The notes below the pieces were generated by a model. That model had not been told where the DNA came from. It made no database searches and was given only the letters and a program-made list of their open reading frames with translations. A stretch of DNA of 64,000 nucleotides from Theocolax elegans (taxonomy: Eukaryota; Arthropoda; Insecta; Hymenoptera; Cerocephalidae), in contig JANSJX010000045.1 in assembly GCA_026168455.1 (NCBI GenBank), positions 1-64,000 of the forward strand, in the 5' to 3' direction. The stretch's first letter is position 1. The number at the start of each line of letters is the position of its first letter. A program made the translations under genes and the position numbers. Positions 27,491-42,600 of this stretch are shown here, piece after piece.

Positions 27491-30400
27491 GATTATAAAT
27501 CAAGGAACAATACAACGAACAAAACATGGTGGGCTTTTACTGAAAACAACTGTTGAGATATTACATGATGGTATAGCTTAAATAAACGTAATATTTCTGT
27601 ATATAATTAAGAGAGTAATTCCGTACTCATGTCGAATTTTTTATGTGCAAGGTCCATTGTATAATGCCTTGTAATATGTGCCATATTTTGTGTTGTATGT
27701 TGCATTGTTTTGTGTTTTTAATTATAAATCAAGGAACAATACAACAAACAAAACATGGTGGGCTTTTAATAAAAACAACTGTTGAGATATTACATGATGG
27801 TATAGCTTAATTAAACGTGATATTTCTGTATATAATTAAGAGAGTAATTTCGTACAGATGTCGAATTTTTTTATGTGCAAGGTCCATTGTAGTTCCTTGT
27901 CATATGTGCCATTTTTTGTGTTGTATGTTGCATTGTTCTGTGTTTTTAAGTATAAATCAAGGAACAATACAACAAACAAAACAAAGTGGATTTGAAAAAA
28001 AGCAAATTTTGAGATATTATATAATGGTATTGCTTACATAAACGCGATATTTCTGGATATAATTATGATCGTAATTCCGTACAGATGTCGAATTTTTTAT
28101 GTGCGAGGTCCATTGTAATTCCTTGTCATATTGCGCCATATTTGTGTTGTATGTTGCATTGTTCTGTGTTTTAATTATAGATCAAGGAACAATACAACAA
28201 ACAAAACAAATGGTGGGCTTTTAATGAAAACAACTGTTGAGATATTACATGATGGTATTAGCTTAAATAAACGCTGATATTTCTGTATATAATTAAGAGA
28301 GTAATGTCCGTACAGATGTCGAATTTTTTATGTGCAAGGTCCATTGTATATGCCTTGTCATATGTGCCATATTTTGTGTTGTATGTTGCATTGTTCTGTG
28401 TTTTAAGTATAAATCAAGGAACAATACAACAAACAAACAAAGTGGGTTTTAAATGAAGGCAACTGTTGAGATATTACAAGATGGTATAGCTTAAATAAAC
28501 GTGATATTCTGTATATATTAAGAGAGTAATTCCGTACTGATGTCGAATTTTTTATGTGCAAGGTCCATTGTATATGCCTTGTCATATGTGCCATATTTTG
28601 TGTTGTATGTTGCATTGTTCTGTGTTTTTAAGTATAAATCAAGGAACAATACAACAAACAAAACAAAGTGGGTTTTAAATGAAGGCAACTGTTGAGATAT
28701 TACAAGATGGTATAGCTTAAATAAACGTGATATTTCTGTATATAATTAAGAGAGTAATTCCGTACTGATGACGAATTTTTTATGTGCAAGGTCCATTGTA
28801 ATGCCTTGTCATATGTGCCATATTTTGTGTTGTATGGTGCATTGGTTTGTGTTTTTAATTATAAATCAAGGAACAATACAACGAACAAAACATGGTGGGC
28901 TTTTACTGAAAACAACTGTTGAGATATTACATGATGGTATAGCTTAAATAAACGTGATATTTCTGTATATAATTAAGAGAGTAATTTCGTACAGATGTCG
29001 AATTTTTTATGTGCAAGGTCCATTGTAATGCCTTGTCATATGTGCCATATTTTGTGTTGTATGTTGCATTGTTCTGTGTTTTTAATTATAATCAAGGAAC
29101 AATACAACAAACAAAACAATGTGGGCTTTTAAATGAAAGCAACTGTTGAGATATTACATGATGGTATAGCTTAAATAAACGCGATATTTCTGGATATAAT
29201 TAAGATCGTAATTCCGTACAGATGTCGAATTTTTTATGTGCAAGGTCCATTGTAATTCCTTGTCATATGTGCCATATTTTGTGTTGTATGTTGCATTGTT
29301 CTGTGTTTTTAATTATAGATCAAGGAACAATACAACAAACAAAATATGGTGGGCTTTTAATGAAAACAACTGTTGAGATATTACATAGATGGTATAGCTT
29401 AAATAAACGTGATATTTCTGTATATAATTAAGAGAGTAATTTCGTACAGATGTCGAATTTTTTATGTGCAAGGTCCATTGTATAATGCCTTGTCATATGT
29501 GCCATATTTTGTGTTGTATGTTGCATTGTTCTGTGTTTTTAATTATAGATCAAGGAACAATACAACAAACAAAGCAATGTGGGCTTTTAATGAAAGCAAC
29601 TGTTGAGATATTACAATGATGGTATAGCTTAAATAAACGTGATATTTCTGTATATAATTAAGAGAGTAATTTCGTACAGATGTCGAATTTTTTATGTGCA
29701 ATGTCCATTGTATAATGCCTTGTAATATGTGCCATATTTTGTGTTGTATGTTGCATTGTTTCTGTGTTTTTAATTATAAATCAAGGAACAATACAACAAA
29801 CAAAACATGGTGGGCTTTTAATGAAAACAACTGTTGAGATATTACATGATGGTATAGCTTAAATAAACGGATATTTACTGTATATAATTAAGAGAGTAAT
29901 TCCGTACAGATGTCGAATTTTTTATGTGCAAGGTCCATTGTATAGTGCCTTGTAATAGTGCCATATTTTGTGTTGTATGTTGCATTGTTCTGTGTTTTTA
30001 ATTATAGATCAAGGAACAATACAACAAACAAAACATGGTGGGCTTTTAATGAAAACAGCTGTTGAGATATTACATGATGGTATAGCTTAAATAAACATAA
30101 TATTACTCTATATAATTAAAAGAGTAATTTCGTACAGATGTCGAATTTTTTATGTGGAAGGTCCATTGTATAGTGCCTTGTAATATGTGCCATATTTTGT
30201 GTTGTAGGTTGCATTGTTTTGTGTTTTTAAGTATAAATCAAGGAACAGTACGACAAACAAAACAAAGTTGGTTTTAAATGAAGGCAACTGTTGAGATATT
30301 ATATGATGGTATTGCTTATATAAACGCGATATTTCTGGATATAATTAAGATCGTAATTCCGTACAGATGTCGAATTTTTTATGTGCGAGGTCCATTGTAA

Positions 30401-33400
30401 TTCCTTGTCATTTGCGCCATATTTTGTGTTGTATGTTGCATTGTTCTGGGTTTTTAATTATAGATCAAGGAACAATACAACAAACAAAATATGGTGGGCT
30501 TTTAATGAAAACAACTGTTGAGATATTACATAATGGTATAGCTTAAATAAACGTGATATTTCTGTATATAATTAAGAGAGTAATTTCGTACAGATGTCGA
30601 ATTTTTTATGTGCAAGGTCCATTGTATAATGCCTTGTCATATGTGCCATATTTTGTGTTGTATGTTGCATTGTTCTGTGTTTTTAATTATAGATCAAGGA
30701 ACAATACAACAAACAAAACATGGTGGGCTTTTAATGAAACCAACTGTTGAGATATTACATGATGGTATAGCTTAAATAAACGTGATATTTCTGTATATAA
30801 TTAAGAGAGTAATTTCGTACAGATGTCGAATTTTTTATGTGCAAGGTCCATTGTATAATGCCTTGTCATATGTGCCATATTTTGTGTTGTATGTTGCATT
30901 GTTCTGTGTTTTTAAGTATAAATCAAGGAACAATACAACAAACAAAACAAAGTGGGTTTTAAATGAAGGCAACTGTTGAGATATTACAAGATGGTATAGC
31001 TTAAATAAACGTGATATTTCTGTATATAATTAAGAGAGTAATTCCGTACTGATGTCTAATTTTTTATGTGCAAGGTCCATTGTATAATGCCTTGTAATAT
31101 GTGCCATATTTTGTGTTGTATGGTGCATTGTTTTGTGTTTTTAATTATAAATCAAGGAACAATACAACAAACAAAACATGGTGGGCTTTTAATGAAAACA
31201 GCTGTTGAGATATTACATGATGGTATAGCTTAAATAAACATAATATTACTCTATATAATTAAGAGAGTAATTTCGTACAGATGTCGAATTTTTTATGTGC
31301 AAGGTCCATTGTATAGTGCCTTGTAATATGTGCCATATTTTGTGTTGCATGTTGCATTGTTTTGTATTTTTAATTATAAATCAAGGAACAATACAACAAA
31401 CAAAACAAAGTGGATTTGAAAAAAAAAGCAACTTTTGAGATATTATATAATGGTATTGCTAACATAAACGCGATATTTGTGGATATAATTAAGATCGTAA
31501 TTCCGTACAGATGTCGAATTTTTTATGTTCGAGGGCCATTGTAATTCCTTGTCATTGCGCCATATTTTGTGTTGTATGTTGCATTGTTCTGTGTTTTTAA
31601 TTATAGATCAAGGAACAATACAACAAACAAAACATGGTGGGCTTTTAATGAAAACAACTGTTGAGATATTACAAGATGGTATAGCTTAAATAAACGTGAT
31701 ATTTCTGTATATAATTAAGAGAGTAATTCCGTACTGATGTCGAATTTTTTATGTGCAAGGTCCATTGTAATTCCTTGTCATTTGCGCCATATTTTGTGTT
31801 GTATGTTGCATTGTTCTGTGTTTTTAATTATAGATCAAGGAACAATACAACAAACAAAACAATGGTGGGCTTTTAATGAAAAGCAACTGTTGAGATATTA
31901 CATGATGGTATAGCTTAAATAAACGCGAGATTTCTGGATATAATTAAGATCGTAATTCCGTACAGATAACGATTTTTTTATAGTGCAATGTCCATTGTAA
32001 TTCCTTGTCATTTGTGGCATATTTTGTGTTGTATGTTGCATTGTTCTGTGTTTTTAATTATAAATCAAGGAACAATACAACAAACAAAACAAAGTGGGTT
32101 TTAAATGAAGGCAACTGTTGAGATATTATATGATGGTATTGCTTATATAAACGCGATATTTCTGGATATAATTAAGATCGTAATTCCGTACAGATGTCGA
32201 ATTTTTTATGTGCGAGGTCCATTGTAATTCCTTGTCATTTGCGCCATATTTTGTGTTGTATGTTGCATTGTTCTGTGTTTTTAATTATAGATCAAGGAAC
32301 AATACAACAAACAAAACATGGTGGGCTTTTAATGAAAACAGCTGTTGAGATATTACATGATGGTATAGCTTAAATAAACATAATATTACTGTATATAATT
32401 AAGAGAGTAATTTCGTACAGATGTCGAATTTTTTAATTGCAAGGTCCATTGTATAGTGCCTTGTAATAAGTGCCATATTTTGTGTTGTATGTTGCATTGT
32501 TTTGTGTTTTTAATTATAAATCAAGGAACAATACAACAAACAAACCATGGTGGGCTTTTAATGAAAACAACTGTTGAGATATTACATGATGGTATAGCTT
32601 AAATAAACGCGAGATTTCTGGATATAATTAAGATCGTAATTCCGTACAGATGTCGAGTTTTTTATGTGCGAGGTCCATTGTAATTCCTTGTCATTTGCGC
32701 CATATTTTGTGTTGTATGTTGCATTGTTCTGTGTTTTTAATTATAGATCAAGGAACAATACAACAAACAAACCATGGTGGGCTTTTAATGAAAACAACTG
32801 TTGAGATATTACATGATGGTATAGCTTAAATAAACGCGAGATTTCTGGATATAATTAAGATCGTAATTCCGTACAGATGTCGAGTTTTTTATGTGCGAGG
32901 TCCATTGTAATTCCTTGTCATTTGCGCCATATTTTGTGTTGTATGTTGCATTGTTCTGTGTTTTTAATTATAGATCAAGGAACAATACAACAAACAAAAC
33001 ATGGTGGGCTTTTAATGAAAACAGCTGTTGAGATATTACATGATGGTATAGCTTAAATAAACGCGATATTTCTGGATATAATTAAGATCGTAATTCCGTA
33101 CAGATGTCGAATTTTTTATGTGCGAGGTCCATTGTAATTCCTTGTTATATGTGCCATATTTTGTGTTGTATGTTGCATTGTTTGTGTTTTTAAGTATAAA
33201 TCAAGGAACAATACAACAAACAAAACAAGGTGGGCTTTTAATGAAGGCAACTGTTGAGATATTACTAGATGGTATATGCTTAAATAAACGCGATATTTCT
33301 GGATATAATTAAGATCGTAATTCCGTACAGATGTCGAACTTTTTTATGTGCGAGGTCCATTGTAATTCCTTGTATTATGTGCCATATTTTGTGTTGTATG

Positions 33401-34070
33401 TTGCATTGTTCTGTGTTTTTAATTATAATCAAGGAACAATACAACAAACAAAACAAGGTGGGTTTGAAAGAAAGCAACTTTTGAGATATTATAGATGGTA
33501 TTAGCTTAAATAAACGCGATATTTCTGGATATAATTAAGATCGTAATTCGTACAGATGTCGAATTTTTTATGTGCAAGGTCCATTGTATAATGCCTTGTT
33601 ACATATGTGCCATATTTTGTGTTGTATGTTGCATTGTTCTGTGTTTTAATTATAATCAAGGAGACATACAACAAACAAAACAGGTGGGCTTTAATGAAAA
33701 GCAAGCTGTTGAGATATTATCATGATGGTATATGCTTAAATAAACGTGATATTCTGTATATAATTAAGAGCGTAATTCCGTACAGGATGTCGATTTTTTA
33801 TGTGCAAGGTCCATTGTAATTGCCTTGTCAATAGTGCCATAGTTTGTGTTGTATGTTGCATTGTTCTGTGTTTTTAATTATAAATCAAGGAACAATACAA
33901 CAAACAAACAAAGTGGGGTTTAATGAAAAGCACTGTTGAGATATTACTAGATGGTATAGCTTAATAAACCGATATTACTGTATATAATTAAGATAGTAAT
34001 TCCGTACAGATGTCGAATTTTTTATGTGCGAAGGTCCATTGTAAGTGCCTTGGTCATATGTGCCATATTT

Positions 34071-34137
34071 TGTGTTGTATGTTGCATTGTTCTGTGTTTT
34101 TAATTATAGATCAAGGAACAATACAACAAACAAAACA
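34071..34137. repeat. Imperfect dyad (hairpin-capable) in a representative satellite A monomer
   Basis: The left arm at 34071-34092 begins TGTGTTGTATG and ends CATTGTTC. The right arm at 34116-34137 begins GAACAATACAAC and ends CAAAACA. Reverse-complementing the right arm gives 19 matches in 22 to the left arm, around a 23-nt loop of AT-rich sequence. The same GT-rich and AC-rich pair is visible in essentially every monomer of all three blocks; this copy is an example only. The dyad lies in the centre of the monomer and reads similarly on both strands. Confidence 0.85.
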
Positions 34138-35499
34138 TGGTGGGCTTTTAATGAAAACAACTGTTGAGATATTACATGATGGTATAGCTTAAATAAACGT
34201 GATATTTCTGTATATAATTAAGAGAGTAATTCCGTACTGATGTCTAATTTTTTATGTGCAAGGTCCATTGTATAATGCCTTGTAATATGTGCCATATTTT
34301 GTGTTGTATGGTGCATTGTTTTGTGTTTTTAATTATAAATCAAGGAACAATACAACAAACAAAACATGGTGGGCTTTTAATGAAAACAGCTGTTGAGATA
34401 TTACATGATGGTATAGCTTAAATAAACGTATATTACTCGTATATAATTAAGAGAGTAATTCCGTACAGATGTCGAATTTTTTATGTGCAAGGTCCATTGT
34501 ATAGTGCCTTGTCATATGTGCCATATTTTGTGTTGTATGTTGCATTGTTCTGTGTTTTTAATTATAAATCAAGGAACAATACAACAAACAAAACATGGTG
34601 GGCTTTTAATGAAAACAGCTGTTGAGATATTACATGATGGTATAGCTTAAATAAACATAATATTACTGTATATAATTAAGAGAGTAATTCGTACATGATG
34701 TCGAATTTTTTATGTGCAAGGTCCATTGTATAGTGCCTTGTAATATGTGCCATATTTTGTGTTGTATGTTGCATTGTTTTGTGTTTTTAATTATAAATCA
34801 AGGAACAATACAACAAACAAAACAAGTGGATTTTAAAAAAAGCAACTTTTGAGATATTATATAATGGTATTGCTTACATAAACGCGATATTTCTGTGATA
34901 TAATTAAGATCGTAATTCCGTACAGATGTCGAATTTTTTATGTTCGAGGGCCATTGTAATTCCTTGTTTTATGTGCCATATTTTGTGTTGTATGTTGCAT
35001 TGTTCTGTGTTTTTAATTATAAATCAAGGAACAATACAACAAACAAAACAATGGTGGGTTTAAATGAAGGCAACTGTTGAGATATTATATGATGGTATTG
35101 CTTATATAAACGCGATATTTCTGGATATAATTAAGATCGTAATTCCGTACAGATGTCGAATTTTTTATGTGCAAGGTCCATTGTATAATGCCTTGTAATA
35201 TGTGCCATATTTTGTGTTGTATGTTGCATTGTTTTGTGTTTTTAATTATAAATCAAGGAACAATACAACAAACAAAACAAAGTGGGTTTTAAATGAAGGC
35301 AACTGTTGAGATATTATATGATGGTATTGCTTATATAAACGCGATATTTCTGGATATAATTAAGATCGTAATTCCGTACAGATGTCGAGTTTTTTATGTG
35401 CGAGGTCCATTGTAATTCCTTGTCATTTGCGCCATATTTTGTGTTGTATGTTGCATTGTTCTGTGTTTTTAATTATAGATCAAGGAACAATACAACAAA

Positions 35500-36600
35500 C
35501 AAAACATGGTGGGCTTTTAATGAAAACAGCTGTTGAGATATTACATGATGGTATAGCTTAAATAAACATAATATTACTGTATATAATTAAGAGAGTAATT
35601 TCGTACAGATGTCGAATTTTTTAATTGCAAGGTCCATTGTATAGTGCCTTGTAATAAGTGCCATATTTTGTGTTGTATGTTGCATTGTTTTGTGTTTTTA
35701 ATTATAAATCAAGGAACAATACAACAAACAAAACAAAGTGGATTTCAAAAAAAGCAACTTTTGAGATATTATATAATGGTATTGCTTACATAAACGCGAT
35801 ATTTCTGGATATAATTAAGATCGTAATTCCGTACAGATGTCGAATTTTTTATGTTCGAGGGCCATTGTAATTCCTTGTTTTATGTGCCATATTTTGTGTT
35901 GTATGTTGCATTGTTCTGTGTTTTTAAGTATAAATCAAGGAACAATACAACAAACAAAACAAAGTGGGTTTTAAATGAAGGCAACTGTTGAGATATTATA
36001 TGATGGTATTGCTTATATAAACGCGATATTTCTGGATATAATTAAGATCGTAATTCCGTACAGATGTCGAATTTTTTATGTGCGAGGTCCATTGTAATTC
36101 CTTGTCATTTGCGCCATATTTTGTGTTGTATGTTGCATTGTTCTGGGTTTTTAATTATAGATCAAGGAACAATACAACAAACAAAATATGGTGGGCTTTT
36201 AATGAAAACAACTGTTGAGATATTACATAATGGTATAGCTTAAATAAACGTGATATTTCTGTATATAATTAAGAGAGTAATTTCGTACAGATGTCGAATT
36301 TTTTATGTGCAAGGTCCATTGTATAATGCCTTGTCATATGTGCCATATTTTGTGTTGTATGTTGCATTGTTCTGTGTTTTTAATTATAGATCAAGGAACA
36401 ATACAACAAACAAAACATGGTGGGCTTTTAATGAAAACAACTGTTGAGATATTACATGATGGTATAGCTTAAATAAACGTGATATTTCTGTATATAATTA
36501 AGAGAGTAATTCGTACAGATGTCGAATTTTTTATGTGCAAGGTCCATTGTATAATGCCTTGTCATATGTGCCATATTTTGTGTTGTATGTTGCATTGTTC
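35500..36600 (+). repeat. Long-range satellite A duplication, copy 1
   Basis: About five monomers, including the distinctive TTTTTTAATTGCAAGG class near 35615, the GGATTTCAAAAAAAGC variant near 35740 and the TTCTGGGTTTTTAATTATAG class near 36140. They recur in identical order at about 45521-46620, an offset of 10021 bp (44 monomers). Part of the order (30361-30780) also occurs 5701 bp to the left of the 36062-36480 portion. Confidence 0.85.
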
Positions 36601-39600
36601 TGTGTTTTTAATTATAGATCAAGGAACAATACAACAAACAAAACTATGGTGGGTTTTAAATGAAGGCAACTGTTGAGATATTATATGATGGTATTGCTTA
36701 TATAAACGCGATATTTCTGGATATAATTAAGATCGTAATTCCGTACAGATGTCGAGTTTTTTATGTGCGAGGTCCATTGTAATTCCTTGTCATTTGCGCC
36801 ATATTTTGTGTTGTATGTTGCATTGTTCTGTGTTTTTAATTATAGATCAAGGAACAATACAACAAACAAAACATGGTGGGCTTTTAATGAAAACAGCTGT
36901 TGAGATATTACATGATGGTATAGCTTAAATAAACATAATATTACTCTATATAATTAAAAGAGTAATTTCGTACAGATGTCGAATTTTTTATGTGGAAGGT
37001 CCATTGTATAGTGCCTTGTAATATGTGCCATATTTTGTGTTGTAGGTTGCATTGTTTTGTGTTTTTAATTATAAATCAAGGAACAATACAACAAACAAAA
37101 CAAAGTGGGTTTTAAATGAAGGCCACTGTTGAGATATTATATGATGGTATTGCTTATATAAACGCGATATTTCTGGATATAATTAAGATCGTAATTCCGT
37201 ACAGATGTCGAGTTTTTTATGTGCGAGGTCCATTGTAATTCCTTGTCATTTGCGCCATATTTTGTGTTGTATGTTGCATTGGTCTGTGTTTTTAATTATA
37301 GATCAAGGAACAATACAACAAACAAAACATGGTGGGCTTTTAATGAAAACAGCTGTTGAGATATTACATGATGGTATAGCTTAAATAAACATAATATTAC
37401 TCTATATAATTAAAAGAGTAATTTCGTACAGATGTCGAATTTTTTATGTGGAAGGTCCATTGTATAGTGCCTTGTAATATGTGCCATATTTTGTGTTGTA
37501 TGTTGCATTGTTTTGTGTTTTTAATTATAAATCAAGGAACAATACAACAAACAAAACAAAGTGGATTTGAAAAAAAGCAACTTTTGAGATATTATATAAT
37601 GGTATTGCTTAAATAAACGCGATATTTCTGGATATAATTAAGATCGTAATTCCGTACAGATGTCGAATTTTTTATGTTCGAAGGCCATTGTAATTCCTTG
37701 TCTTATGTGCCATATTTTGTGTTGTATGTTGCATTGTTCTGTGTTTTTAAGTATAAATCAAGGAACAATACAACAAACAAAACAAAGTGGGTTTTATATG
37801 AAGGCAACTGTTGAGATATTATATGATGGTATTGCTTATATAAACGCGATATTTCTGGATATAATTCAGATCGTAATTCCGTACAGATGTCGAATTTTCT
37901 ATGTGCGAGGTCCATTGTAATTCCTTGTCATTTGCGCCATATTTTGTGTTGTATGTTGCATTGTTCTGGGTTTTTAATTATAGATCAAGGAACAATACAA
38001 CAAACAAAATATGGTGGGCTTTTAATGAAAACAGCTGTTGAGATATTACATGATGGTATAGCTTAAATAAACGTAATATTACTCTATATAATTAAGAGAG
38101 TAATTTCGTACAGATGTCGAATTTTTTATGTGCAAGGTCCATTGTATAGTGCCTTGTAATATGTGCCATATTTTGTGTTGTATGTTGCATTGTTCTGTGT
38201 TTTTAAGTATAAATCAAGGAACAATACAACAAACAAAACAAAGTGGGTTTTAAATGAAGGCAACTGTTGAGATATTACAAGATGGTATAGCTTAAATAAA
38301 CGTGATATTTCTGTATATAATTAAGAGAGTAATTCCGTACTGATGTCTAATTTTTTATGTGCAAGGTCCATTGTATAATGCCTTGTAATATGTGCCATAT
38401 TTTGTGTTGTATGGTGCATTGTTTTGTGTTTTTAATTATAAATCAAGGAACAATACAACAAACAAAACATGGTGGGCTTTTAATGAAAACAGCTGTTGAG
38501 ATATTACATGATGGTATAGCTTAAATAAACATAATATTACTCTATATAATTAAGAGAGTAATATCGTACAGATGTCGAATTTTTTATGTGCAAGGTCCAT
38601 TGTATAGTGCCTTGTAATATGTGCCATATTTTGTGTTGTATGTTGCATTGTTTTGTGTTTTTAATTATAAATCAAGGAACAATACAACAAACAAAACAAA
38701 GTGGATTTGAAAAAAAAGCAACTTTTGAGATATTATATAATGGTATTGCTTACATAAACGCGATATTTCTGGATATAATTAAGATCGTAATTCCGTACAG
38801 ATGTCGAATTTTTTATGTTCGAGGGCCATTGTAATTCCTTGTTTTATGTGCCATATTTTGTGTTGTATGTTGCATTGTTCTGTGTTTTTAAGTATAAATC
38901 AAGGAACAATACAACAAACAAAACAAAGTGGGTTTTAAATGAAGGCAACTTTTGAGATATTATATAATGGTATTGCTAATATAAACGCGATATTTCTGGA
39001 TATAATTAAGATCGTAATTCCGTACAGATGTCGAATTTTTTATGTTCGAGGGCCATTGTAATTCCTTGTTTATGTGCCATATTTTGTGTTGTATGTTGCA
39101 TTGTTCTGTGTTTTTAATTATAATCAAGGAACAATACAACAAACAAAACAAAGTGGGTTTTAAATGAAAGCAACTGTTGAGATATTATATGATGGTATTG
39201 CTTAATAAACGCGATATTTCTGGATATAATTAAGATCGTAATTCGTACAGATGTCGAATTTTTTATGTGCAAGGTCCATTGTATATGCCTTGTCATATGT
39301 GCCATATTTTGTGTTGTATGTTGCATTGTTCTGTGTTTTTAATTATAAATCAAGGAACAATACAACAAACAAAACAATGGTGGGCTTTTAATGAAAACAA
39401 CTGTTGAGATATTACATATGGTATAGCTTAAATAAACGTGATATTTCTGTATATAATTAAGAGAGTAATTTCGTACAGATGTCGAATTTTTTATGTGCAA
39501 GGTCCATTGTATATGCCTTGTCATATGTGCCATATTTTGTGTTGTATGTTGCATTGTTCTGTGTTTTTAATTATAATCAAGGAACAATACAACAAACAAA

Positions 39601-42600
39601 ACATGGTGGGCTTTTAATGAAAACAACTGTTGAGATATTACATGATGGTATAGCTTAAATAAACGTGATATTTCTGTATATAATTAAGAGAGTAATTTCG
39701 TACAGATGTCGAATTTTTTATGTGCAAGGTCCATTGTATAATGCCTTGTCATATGTGCCATATTTTGTGTTGTATGTTGCATTGTTCTGTGTTTTTAATT
39801 ATAAATCAAGGAACAATACAACAAACAAAACATAGGTGGGCTTTTAATGAAAGCAACTGTTGAGATATTACATGATGGTATAGCTTAAATAAACGTGATA
39901 TTTCTGGATATAATTAAGAGAGTAATTCCGTACAGATGTCGAATTTTTTATGTGCAAGGTCCATTGTATAATGCCTTGTAATATGTGCCATATTTTGTGT
40001 TGTATGTTGCATTGTTCTGTGTTTTTAATTATAAATCAAGGAACAATACAACAAACAAAACAATGTGGGTTTTAAATGAAAGCAACTTTTGAGATATTAT
40101 ATAATGGTATTGCTTAAATAAACGCGATATTTCTGGATATAATTAAGAGCGTAATTCCGTACAGATGTCGAATTTTTATGTGCGAAGGTCCATTGTAATT
40201 CCTTGTATATGTGCCATATTTTGTGTTGTATGTTGCATTGTTCTGTGTTTTTAATTATAAATCAAGGAACAATACAACAAACAAAACATGGTGGGCTTTT
40301 AATGAAAGCAACTGTTGAGATATTACATGATGGTATAGCTTAAATAAACGCGATATTTACTGTATATAATTAAGAGAGTAATTCGTACAGATGTCGAATT
40401 TTTATGTGCAAGGTCCATTGTATAATGCCTTGTAATATGTGCCATATTTTGTGTTGTATGTTGCATTGTTTTGTGTTTTTAATTATAAATCAAGGAACAA
40501 TACAACAAACAAAACAAAGTGGGTTTAAAAAAAGCAACTTTTGAGATATTATATAATGGTATTGCTTACATAAACGCGATATTTCTGGATATAATTAAGA
40601 TCGTAATTCCGTACTGATGTCGAATTTTTTATGTGCAAGGTCCATTGTATAGTGCCTTGTAATATGTGCCATATTTTGTGTTGCATGTTGCATTGTTTTG
40701 TGTCTTTAATTATAAATCAAGGAACAATACAACAAACAAAACAAAGTGGGTTTTAAATGAAGGCAACTGTTGAGATATTACAAGATGGTATAGCTTAAAT
40801 AAACGTGATATTTCTGTATATAATTAAGAGAGTAATTCCGTACTGATGTCGAATTTTTTATGTGCAAGGTCCATTGTATAATGCCTTGTAATATGTGCCA
40901 TATTTTGTGTTGTATGTTGCATTGTTTTGTGTTTTAATTATAATCAAGGAACAATACAGCAAACAAAACAAAGTGGATTTGAAAAAAAGCAACTTTTGAG
41001 ATATATATAATGGTATTGCTTGCATAAACCTGATATTTCTGTATATAATTAAGAGAGTAATTCGTGCAGATGTCGAATTTTTTATGTGCAAGGTCCATTG
41101 TAATGCCTTGTCATATGTGCCATATTTTGTGTTGTATGTTGCATTGTTCTGTGTTTTTAATTATAAATCAAGGAACAATACAACAAACAAAACAAGTGGG
41201 TTTTAAATGAAGGCAACTGTTGAGATATTATATGATGGTATTGCTTATATAAACGCGATATTTCTGGATATAATTAAGATCGTAATTCCGTACAGATGTC
41301 GAATTTTTTATGTGCGAGGTCCATTGTAATTCCTTGTCATTTGCGCCATATTTTGTGTTGTATGTTGCATTGTTCTGTGTTTTTAATTATAGATCAAGGA
41401 ACAATACAACAAACAAAACATGGTGGGCTTTTAATGAAAACAACTGTTGAGATATTACATGATGGTATAGCTTAAATAAACGTGATATTTACTGTATATA
41501 ATTAAGAGAGTAATTTCGTACAGATGTCGAATTTTTTATGTGCAAGGTCCATTGTATATGCCTTGTCATATGTGCCATATTTTGTGTTGTATGTTGCATT
41601 GTTCTGTGTTTTTAAGTATAAATCAAGGAACAATACAACAAACAAAACAAAGTGGGTTTTAAATGAAGGCAACTGTTGAGATATTACATAGATGGTATAG
41701 CTTAAATAAACGTGATATTTCTGTATATAATTAAGATAGTAATTCCGTACTGATGTCGAATTTTTTATGTGCAAGGTCCATTGTATAATGCCTTGTAATA
41801 TGTGCCATATTTTGTGTTGTATGTTGCATTGTTTTGTGTTTTTAATTATAAATCAAGGAACAATACAACAAACAAAACATGGTGGGCTTTTAATGAAACA
41901 AGCTGTTGAGATATTACATGATGGTATAGCTTAAATAAACATAATATTACTGTATATAATTAAGAGAGTAATTTCGTACAGATGTCGAATTTTTTATGTG
42001 CAAGGTCCATTGTATAATGCCTTGTAATATGTGCCATATTTTGTGTTGTATGTTGCATTGTTTTGTGTTTTTAATTATAAATCAAGGAACAATACAACAA
42101 ACAAAACAAAGTGGGTTTTAAAATGAAGGCAACTGTTGAGATATTATATATGGTATTGCTTAGATAAACGCGATATTTCTGGATATAATTAAGATCGTAA
42201 TTCCGTACAGATGTCGAATTTTTTATGTGCGAGGTCCATTGTAAATTCCTTGTCATTTGCGCATATTTTGTGTTGTATGTTGCATTGTTCTGGGTTTTTA
42301 ATTATAGATCAAGGAACAATACAACAAACAAAACATGGTGGGCTTTTAATGAAAACAGCTGTTGAGATATTACATGATGGTATAGCTTAACTAAACATAA
42401 TATTACTCTATATAATTAATAGAGTAAATTTCGTACAGATGTCGAATTTTTTATGTGGCAAGGTCCATTGTATAATGCCTTGTCATATGTGCCATATTTT
42501 GTGTTGTAGGTTGCATTGTTCTGTGTTTTTAATTATAATCAAGGAACAATACACAAACAAAACAAATGGTGGGTTTTAATGAAAAGCAACTGTTGAGATA

